From BPIH01 sp042408925 (GTDB taxonomy: Bacteria; Chloroflexota; Limnocylindria; Limnocylindrales; CSP1-4): 64,000 bases of DNA. How positions within the stretch are numbered: the first letter of the stretch is position 1; each line of letters opens with the position of its first letter. Under the pieces are notes generated by a model that was not told the origin of the DNA, did not search any database, and saw nothing but the letters and a program-made list of their open reading frames with translations. Positions 59,401-64,000 of the stretch are shown in pieces. Both the position numbers and the translations under genes were made by a program. The DNA is taken from the NCBI GenBank assembly GCA_042408925.1, contig JBHOQO010000139.1, positions 4,844 to 68,843 on the forward strand, written 5' to 3'.

Positions 59401-59761
59401 GACCAGGGTCGTCTGGGGTGACAGCCTGGCCGAGGCGCTCCGCCTCCTCATCGCCCCCGGGCCGAGCCCGTCCCCGGGCCAGACGCCGTCTCCGGGTCCG
59501 ACGCCGTCTCCGGGTCCGACGCCGTCTCCGGGTCCGACGCCGTCCCCGGGTCCGACGCCGTCCCCGGGCCCCTCGGTCGGGCCCGAGCCGTCGCTACCGA
59601 GCGACGTGGCGGGCCTCGTGGAGTACGCGAATCGCCACTTCCAGCTCGCCCAGGAGGCCCTCCGGAGCGGCGACTTCGCCCGCTACGGCGAAGAGATCCG
59701 GCTCGTCGAGGAGGCCCTCCGTCGCCTCGATGCCCTCGTTCGCCTTTCCCCGGCGCCGTAA
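56408..59761 (+). CDS. UPF0182 family large membrane protein (COG1615)
   Basis: A 1117-residue protein. A charged, coiled-coil-like N-terminus (repeats of RREAERRREAG, about 10-40) and acidic linker precede seven or so transmembrane helices (about 130-470). A large extracytoplasmic domain follows with YVNLKITYTHGVGVAMVPVN-type strands (here WVNLKITYTHGVGVAMVPVN) and NYIRNSVKVVVDAYDG, the UPF0182 hallmarks. The C-terminal region has a PSPGPTPSPG repeat (about 1020-1060) and an ending with a helix that recalls a coiled coil. The family is widespread in actinobacteria, cyanobacteria and Chloroflexota and has no established biochemical role. Confidence 0.92.
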   Translation: MRDLFDEFLEELRREAERRRREAGRRREAERRREATEGGGSAAEAHPSDDLDEAPAPTEEAEGTTRNRGETRGQEGSEGREETPGDREEPLVIRVGGGSGRGRPPRRRSPGGPNDGAPTGGEILRGFLRRLGFVAVFGGALLVVALFAFGLDLWTDAIWFESVGYAAVFWTRLSAQGTLFLAVLVTATLVILGNLWLAGRLTPPPGVGRSAVAAFLERLTEVARAAERDPFSGGGWYRGRPVGPRPVDAGFEPPNLVPVAIVTLAAVGLLLAFGLAGSAGARWELVLLWLNRVPFSPAGEGAVVDPIFGRDIGFFLFDLPFFRLVQSIANGIVLGSVVVALGRYLAASLQGAVPFTTPMRVHLGVLGALYLLSVAVGYQLDKYELVYSTQGVATGVSYTDEAARFVALDTLTVIAALAAAFLVGGAFTRFIWPLGGALVVWFGASIVLGTIYPEVVQRFIVVPNELAREERYIANNIAMTRLAYGLDTWEQRRYQGEGSLDEAKVAAEQATFRNARLWDYRPLRITLDQLQTIRRYYEFVDVDTDRYRIDGELRQVMLSARELAKERNPQATSWVNLKITYTHGVGVAMVPVNEVTPEGQPRLLIRDMPPVSSSGAPRLDEFRIYFGERPSDYVIVGAVQSEFDYPAGTEDGSADLGTRTRWRGTTGIRLDTTFARLLFALRFRDLNLLISDQITAESQLLFHRSLGDRLPRIAPFLRYDKDPYVVVHDGRLVWIQDAFTVSSRFPHAEPFDPTTLGPETGLGSASFNYIRNSVKVVVDAYDGTTTFYVADPNDPLIRAYERIFPTLFRPIAEMPADLRAHVRYPEELFNVQTRVFALYHVTSPAAFYNREDLWTVPAEAPSPGQQNLPMEAYYVVMRMPGEPEPEFLLLQPMVPVNRPNMIAWVAARNDGEAYGQVRYYQFPEETTVFGPTQIAARIDQDPVISAQITLWSQAGSEVIRGNLIVVPVQDAIIYLQPIYLQSTGSAFPEFRKIVVASPTRVVWGDSLAEALRLLIAPGPSPSPGQTPSPGPTPSPGPTPSPGPTPSPGPTPSPGPSVGPEPSLPSDVAGLVEYANRHFQLAQEALRSGDFARYGEEIRLVEEALRRLDALVRLSPAP

Positions 59762-60791
59762 CCCACCCGCCGCCTCCGCCGGAGGACGAACGGCTCTGGC
59801 GGTCCCCGAGGCTCGAAGCTCGGAGGCGCGAGCCTCGGAAACGGTCGGCGGTGCCGTCGTTGCCAGCGTCCTCTTCGTCCTCGAACGGCCGGGCCTCGTG
59901 CCCCTCGGCCTGGCCGGTTTCCTCGTCCGGGGCGGCATCGTCCCACTCCTCCTGCCCATCGTCGTCTTGCCGACGCCCGTCGGTTTGGCCACGATCTTCG
60001 GGCCCGACATCGTCTCCGTTGCCCTCGCCGGGCCGAACCCGGGCATCATCCGGCTGGCGATCATCGGCACCCTCATCGCCGGCCTCTGGCTCGTCGCCAG
60101 CGGCGTCCTCGGCGCGGCTACCGACGTGGCCCTCATCGAGGCGGCTGGGGAAGCGCGCCAGGAGCGGTTCGAGGCTGTCGGGGCGGCGATGGAGGGACTG
60201 AGTCGAAGGCGTCTCATCGTCCGGGTGGCCATCGTTCGCTGGCTCGCTCACCTCCCCCTCGTCGTCGCCCTGGCCTGGGGGGTCGTGCGGATCATTGAGG
60301 CGACGTACGCCGAGCTCGTCCTCCCCTCGGACACGGCGACCCCGCTCGTCCTCCGGGTCCTCGCCGCGAGCCCCGATGCCGTCACGGCTGTCGCCCTCGC
60401 CTGGCTCGTCGGCGAGACGTGGGGCGGCCTGGCTGCCCGCTTCGTCGTCCTTGGCGGTCGCTCGGTCGTTGGCTCCCTCTGGGCAGGGCTTCGATGGCTC
60501 GCCGTCGCTCCGCTGCGCGGGTTGGCGACCATGGTCGTCACGATGGTCGTGCTCGGCCTCGTCGTCGGGGCCGGGATCGCTGGCTCCTCGACGGTCTGGT
60601 CGAGCCTCCGGCCGATCGTCCGCATTGACCCGGGCGGTTTCGGCATGGGGGCGGCGGTGCTCCTCCTCGTCGGAGTCTGGCTCGTCGGGGCCGCCGTCGT
60701 GGGGCTGATCGTGACCTGGCGAGCCGTCGTGTGGAGTCTCGTCGTCGACGTCGGGACGGAGCGGCACCGCCCCGGGAACCCGATCCGGTGA
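59730..60791 (+). CDS. Multi-pass membrane protein
   Basis: About 353 residues with six or more hydrophobic segments (GGIVPLLLPIVVLPTPVGLAT, LAIIGTLIAGLWLVASGVLG, LPLVVALAWGVVRI, VTAVALAWLVGETW, MVVTMVVLGLVVGAGIAG, AVLLLVGVWLVGAAVVGLIV). No family recognised. The start is uncertain: ATG 59730 overlaps the UPF0182 gene by 32 bases, while a CTG near 59796 sits 9 bases after GGAGGA. Probably cotranscribed with UPF0182. Confidence 0.65.
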   Translation: MPSFAFPRRRNPPAASAGGRTALAVPEARSSEARASETVGGAVVASVLFVLERPGLVPLGLAGFLVRGGIVPLLLPIVVLPTPVGLATIFGPDIVSVALAGPNPGIIRLAIIGTLIAGLWLVASGVLGAATDVALIEAAGEARQERFEAVGAAMEGLSRRRLIVRVAIVRWLAHLPLVVALAWGVVRIIEATYAELVLPSDTATPLVLRVLAASPDAVTAVALAWLVGETWGGLAARFVVLGGRSVVGSLWAGLRWLAVAPLRGLATMVVTMVVLGLVVGAGIAGSSTVWSSLRPIVRIDPGGFGMGAAVLLLVGVWLVGAAVVGLIVTWRAVVWSLVVDVGTERHRPGNPIR

Positions 60792-60909
60792 TGAGACGAG
60801 GGAGCCAGGGCGCCGGATCCGAAAGGGGCCACTTCCGTCGGCGGCTCGGATCTGGCAGGCTTGTCCTGGCCTCGGCGAACGACGATCCGCCGGGGATGCG
60901 GAGGATGTG

Positions 60910-61824
60910 ATGACGAGCGCCATGAAATGCCCGGCGTGCGGCAGCTCGGTCGCCAGCGGTCGCCTCTCGTGCCCGGCCTGCGGGGCGATCCTGGCCGCCG
61001 TCCGGGGTGGGCCGCGGGACGTCAGTCTGACCGGTGCTGGCCGTTCGAGCGGCCCGGCATCGTCGGCAACAGGGCCTCCGACCGAAGCGACCGCTGGTCA
61101 AGGCCCGAGCCCGGCGAGTGACCTCGCCGGCAGCTCCGCGCCGCCACCTCCCAGGGTCGACCGAGCGCTCGGCCTCGGACCGCCGCCGATTCGCCGCGAT
61201 TGGGCAGGACCCGAGCCCTCCTCCGCGCTCGCCGAGTCGGTGCCCGGGTCCTATCTGCCGCCGAGCGCGATCTCCTCGTCGCCGCGAGCCGAACCGTCCC
61301 CATCCGCCTCGCTGGGCCGGGGCGAGACCCAGGCGTCCGGGGTGCCGGTCACACCGGGCGGCACCCCGGGCTCGAGCTCCATGGGGCGACCCTCCGCCCT
61401 CACCCTCCGCGCGCTCGGAGAGCCGACGGCGAGCTGGCTCGTCGTCGCCGGCTCGGCCCTCGGGCTCGTCGCCTTCCTCTTGCCCTGGTCCCCGAACGGG
61501 GTCATCGGCAGCCCGGGCGACGGGGGCTACCTCGGCCGGTGGGGACTGGCGAACGGTGCCTACATCGTCGTCATGGCGGCCGCCTTCGGCTGTCTCGCCG
61601 TCCAACTGCTGGAGACGCGGTTGCCGGCCGCCGTGCGCGACGGCGTCCTCCCGCTCGCCCTCGGGGGCTTCCTCCTCGGCCTGGCGTGGACCTACGTCGC
61701 GGGGCCCTTCGGAGCGGACCTCGGTGTCCAGGCGACCATCGTCGGCGGCCTCCTTCTCGTCCTGGGCGGCGGCCTTGGGGTCCGGACCGCGGCGTCACGC
61801 TCGGCCGGACCTCCCACGTCGTAA
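60910..61824 (+). CDS. Zinc-ribbon membrane protein
   Basis: A 304-residue protein. An N-terminal zinc ribbon (MKCPACGSSVASGRLSCPACG) and a long Pro/Ser-rich linker (about 35-165) precede four transmembrane helices (ASWLVVAGSALGLVAFLLPW, AYIVVMAAAFGCLAVQLL, LPLALGGFLLGLAWTYVAG, ATIVGGLLLVLGGGLGV). Function unknown. GGAGG lies 5 bases before ATG 60910; GTG 60907 is one codon upstream. Confidence 0.7.
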   Translation: MTSAMKCPACGSSVASGRLSCPACGAILAAVRGGPRDVSLTGAGRSSGPASSATGPPTEATAGQGPSPASDLAGSSAPPPPRVDRALGLGPPPIRRDWAGPEPSSALAESVPGSYLPPSAISSSPRAEPSPSASLGRGETQASGVPVTPGGTPGSSSMGRPSALTLRALGEPTASWLVVAGSALGLVAFLLPWSPNGVIGSPGDGGYLGRWGLANGAYIVVMAAAFGCLAVQLLETRLPAAVRDGVLPLALGGFLLGLAWTYVAGPFGADLGVQATIVGGLLLVLGGGLGVRTAASRSAGPPTS

Positions 61825-61853
61825 GGCAGACGAGCAAGCCGCCGCTCGCCTGT

Positions 61854-61859
61854 TACACT
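61854..61859 (+). promoter_or_regulatory. -10-like box upstream of the 61915 gene
   Basis: TACACT, 55 bases before the ATG, so this transcript would have a leader. No clear -35. Confidence 0.3.
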
Positions 61860-61914
61860 GCCCGGCAGCCGTCTTCCGGGCAGGAGCGGCGGGCACGGAG
61901 GCACCTGGCCCCTG

Positions 61915-62607
61915 ATGATCGATCTTCAACCGCTCTTCGACTCGATCGGCGAGATCCTCGCCAGCCCGATCGTCCAGCTCGCCGTCCAGGCGACGGCGCT
62001 CTACGTCGTCGTCGTCTGGCTGGCGGCAGCGTACTGGGCCTTCCGCGACATGCAGCTTCGGACGGAGAACCCGATCCTGCCCTATGTGGCTGCGAGCTTC
62101 ATCGTCCTCTTCACGCCGGTCTTCTTTCCCCTCGCCGTCTTCGTCTACCGGGTCATCCGACCACAGGAGAAGATCGACGAGGTGTACGAACGGACGCTGG
62201 CCGAGGAAGCGCTCCTCAACGAGGTCGAAGCCGTTCCCCACTGCCCGACCTGCCAGCGGCGCGTCCATCCGGAGTGGATCATCTGCCCGACCTGCCGGAC
62301 CCGGCTGAACCGGGTCTGCCCGAACTGCTCCCGCCTCGTCGGCCTCGACTGGTCCCTTTGCGCCTGGTGTGGCAAGGACTTCGAGCGGCGCGATGTCGTG
62401 GCGGCGACCCTCGAGCCGCTGCCGGGCGGGCGCGAGGCGCTTCCGGCGGGTCGGGCGAGCCCGCTCCCGCGACTCGCCAGCGACCCGACGGCCGCCCTCG
62501 CCGCCGGGAACGGCCCCGTCGACGTCGAGGCGCGAACGGGGATCCGCGCGAGCACCCGGCGCTCGGCCCGATCGGCCGGCTCGGCTGACCCACTCCCGGA
62601 GCGTTGA
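61915..62607 (+). CDS. Membrane protein with double zinc ribbon
   Basis: A 230-residue protein. Two N-terminal transmembrane helices (VQATALYVVVVWLAAAYWAF and PYVAASFIVLFTPVFFPLAV) are followed by a DZANK-like double zinc ribbon: CPTCQRRVHPEWIICPTC and CPNCSRLVGLDWSLCAWC. The tail is Ala/Gly/Arg-rich. It may be a membrane-bound metal- or partner-sensing protein; no function known. Its stop overlaps the CPBP-protease TTG (TTGA). Confidence 0.75.
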   Translation: MIDLQPLFDSIGEILASPIVQLAVQATALYVVVVWLAAAYWAFRDMQLRTENPILPYVAASFIVLFTPVFFPLAVFVYRVIRPQEKIDEVYERTLAEEALLNEVEAVPHCPTCQRRVHPEWIICPTCRTRLNRVCPNCSRLVGLDWSLCAWCGKDFERRDVVAATLEPLPGGREALPAGRASPLPRLASDPTAALAAGNGPVDVEARTGIRASTRRSARSAGSADPLPER

Positions 62608-63740
62608 CCGGGTCGGAGCGACGTCCCGAAGGCTCGACGAGCTCCCGGCGCCGACCTCCCGGCCTCTTTTCCTTCACCATCGAGGGTCGACGGGCGCCCG
62701 GTCTCTTCGTCGTCGGCTGGCTGGCGTCGGTCGCCGGGGCAGGGCTTCTCATCGTCGGGCTCGGAGCAAGCGGCTTCCCGGCGACCGTTCTCGGCCTCGC
62801 GGGGCTGGCGGGCCTGGCCGTCGGCCTCACCGCCCTGGCGGGGTCGCAGGGGGTCGAGGGCCGCGTCGACGAGGGCGGATCACAAGGTGGCGCTCCAGCT
62901 CCCGGGGGTCTCCCGGGTCCCGAAGGCATCACTGGTCCCGAGGACCTCGCCAGGCCCGAGGACCTCGCCAGGCCAGAGGGCTTCGCCAGCCCCGAAGGCT
63001 TCGCCAGGCCCGGGGGCCGCCCAGGTCCCGGAAGCTACGGCGGCCCGTCGCCGGTCCTCGTCTTCGCGGCGGCGGTTCCCGTCGCCCTCCTCCTCTCGGT
63101 TGCCCTCGTGCCGATCCTCGGCCTCTTCGGTCTCGATCCGGACTCGCCGGCCGGCGCTTTCGCGGGACTTCTGGCGACGGCTGCTGCGTACCTCGGCCTC
63201 CTCCGTCTCGTCGTCGTCGGCACGGGCTCGCTGTCCTGGGCCGAGATGGGGCTCCGCCGTCCGCCCGGGCTCGTCCGAGAGCTCCTCTACGGAGCGGTCC
63301 TCGCCGTTCCGGTCCTCTATGGATCGGGGCTCCTCGCCCTCCTCCTCGGGGCGGTCTTCGCGCCGCCCGCGCCGCCCCTCCCCCCCGCCGGGGATCCGCT
63401 CGGGCGGGTCTTGAACCTCGTCAGCGGCGCGGTCCTGGCCCCCGTCGTCGAGGAGGTCTTCTTTCGGGGCTTCGTGACGACGGCCTGGCTTCGCCGCTAC
63501 GGTCCGGCGGCGGCCATCCTCCGGGGCGCCCTCTTCTTCGCCTTTGCCCACGTCCTGACCGTCGGCGGGGAGACCTTCGCCGAGGGGCTCGAACGGGCGG
63601 CCTTCGCCTTCGTCGTCCGGATCCCGATCGCTCTCCTCCTCGGCTGGCTCTTCGTCCGGCGCGGCTCCCTCGCTGCCGCCATCGGCTGCCACGCCGCGTT
63701 CAACGGGCTGCCGCTCGCCGTCCTCGCCGTCGGCGGCTGA
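62604..63740 (+). CDS. CPBP family intramembrane metalloprotease
   Basis: A 378-residue protein. Three CPBP/Rce1 motifs are present: EEVFFRGF, LFFAFAHVL and AAIGCHAAFN, within about eight transmembrane helices. A low-complexity loop (about 95-145) repeats PEGFARPEDLARPE-like units. CPBP proteases process membrane-anchored peptides, often bacteriocin-related or regulatory. TTG start, coupled to the zinc-ribbon gene by overlap. Confidence 0.85.
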   Translation: MTGSERRPEGSTSSRRRPPGLFSFTIEGRRAPGLFVVGWLASVAGAGLLIVGLGASGFPATVLGLAGLAGLAVGLTALAGSQGVEGRVDEGGSQGGAPAPGGLPGPEGITGPEDLARPEDLARPEGFASPEGFARPGGRPGPGSYGGPSPVLVFAAAVPVALLLSVALVPILGLFGLDPDSPAGAFAGLLATAAAYLGLLRLVVVGTGSLSWAEMGLRRPPGLVRELLYGAVLAVPVLYGSGLLALLLGAVFAPPAPPLPPAGDPLGRVLNLVSGAVLAPVVEEVFFRGFVTTAWLRRYGPAAAILRGALFFAFAHVLTVGGETFAEGLERAAFAFVVRIPIALLLGWLFVRRGSLAAAIGCHAAFNGLPLAVLAVGG

Positions 63741-63861
63741 CCATCGAGCGGGCGCCCGAGCCTCCTCCTCGTCCTCGCCCGCTTCCCCGTGGATCTCGTG
63801 AGCGGGGCGTGCGTTTTCGACGCCTGCGTGAGCCGGGTGCACATCCTGGGCCGGGGCGTGG

Positions 63862-64000
63862 AGCCCTTGTCAAGATGTGTGGAAATCCCTCCGGACCGGC
63901 TAGTCGGGACAGTGCTTCAGTTAGGCGGCAGGCACCTCCTCGCTCGGTGGCTCAGCGAGGATGCCGTCCTCGAAGCGGGCTCCCTCGACGACGAGGCGGA
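63862..64000 (-). mobile_element. Probable insertion-sequence end running off the window
   Basis: TGTCAAGATGTGTGGAAATC (from 63869) is AT-richer than its context and has the look of a transposon terminal repeat. It sits about 30 bases outside a partial ORF on the minus strand whose end resembles the acidic tails of IS transposases. The other end is beyond the window, so inverted-repeat pairing and target duplication cannot be tested. Confidence 0.4.
63921..64000 (-). CDS. Partial ORF, C-terminal 25 residues, possible transposase
   Basis: The last 25 codons of a gene entering from the right: RLVVEGARFEDGILAEPPSE EVPAA, then TAA. The ARFEDGILAE-type ending followed by an acidic tail is seen in several IS transposases. 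With the adjacent TGTGTGGAAATC end it suggests an IS, but so short a fragment is not decisive. Confidence 0.35.
   Translation of the reverse strand, partial: RLVVEGARFEDGILAEPPSEEVPAA

Overview
The window is uniformly GC-rich, roughly 70 to 75 percent, with strong G/C third-position bias, very short intergenic gaps and many 4-base start/stop overlaps of the GTGA or ATGA type. Its gene content is chromosomal and fits a Chloroflexota bacterium, probably of the uncultured soil and freshwater Limnocylindria (Ellin6529-like) group. Supporting genes are a UPF0182 membrane protein, GuaB3, PdxS/PdxT, the cyclic-di-AMP receptor DarA, glucosyl-3-phosphoglycerate synthase, an R3H/SpoIIIAA-like ATPase and Tad pilins. 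The taxon is an inference; there is no rRNA gene and I see no tRNA gene.

Layout. 1-6.4 kb: an SRPBCC/HD gene pair, a Tad pseudopilin operon and a two-component system. 6.4-16.7 kb: an endonuclease III - glycerate kinase - USP/GpgS fusion - glycosyltransferase operon (compatible-solute glucosylglycerate chemistry), a degenerate ligase-like protein, galE, a TPR protein, a CCA-adding enzyme and an HNH nuclease. 17.2-21.7 kb: a leucine/isovalerate catabolic operon (HMG-CoA lyase, an acyl-CoA carboxylase alpha subunit carrying an N-terminal helix-turn-helix, enoyl-CoA hydratase); the matching beta subunit lies apart at 29.4-31.0 kb. 22-32 kb: accessory-like ground with one intact and three decaying toxin-antitoxin loci, tsaC with a duplicated 3' end, a MOSC fusion, a VOC protein, a lipoprotein and a lower-GC secreted gene. 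33.5-41.3 kb: a sialidase-like/MoaD pair, a GbsR-type regulator, pdxS-pdxT, an acetyltransferase and a large ATPase. 41.7-47.4 kb: an FAD oxidoreductase, an NTF2-like protein, tldE-tldD and tmk. 47.5-53.5 kb: a diguanylate cyclase, darA, a Nudix protein, guaB3 and guaA. 53.7-63.7 kb: zinc-ribbon and membrane proteins (MFS, UPF0182, CPBP protease). The right edge enters what looks like an insertion sequence.

Two patterns run through the window. First, many genes have a TAnnnT -10 box only 6-10 bases before the start codon and no Shine-Dalgarno site, so leaderless transcripts are likely. Several others are preceded by a short ORF that overlaps the main start codon (mccA, guaA, tldD, the R3H ATPase and perhaps the VOC gene).

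Second, several intergenic regions hold ordered arrays of short dyad-like motifs. Three arrays (6.4-6.6, 16.8-17.1 and 23.9-24.3 kb) share a repeat period of very nearly 51 bp. Two of them use the same ~20-bp motif, which switches orientation inside the array without breaking the period. A fourth array (48.6-48.8 kb) has a 63-bp period. I know of no described element that matches these, and they are the best candidates here for something new.
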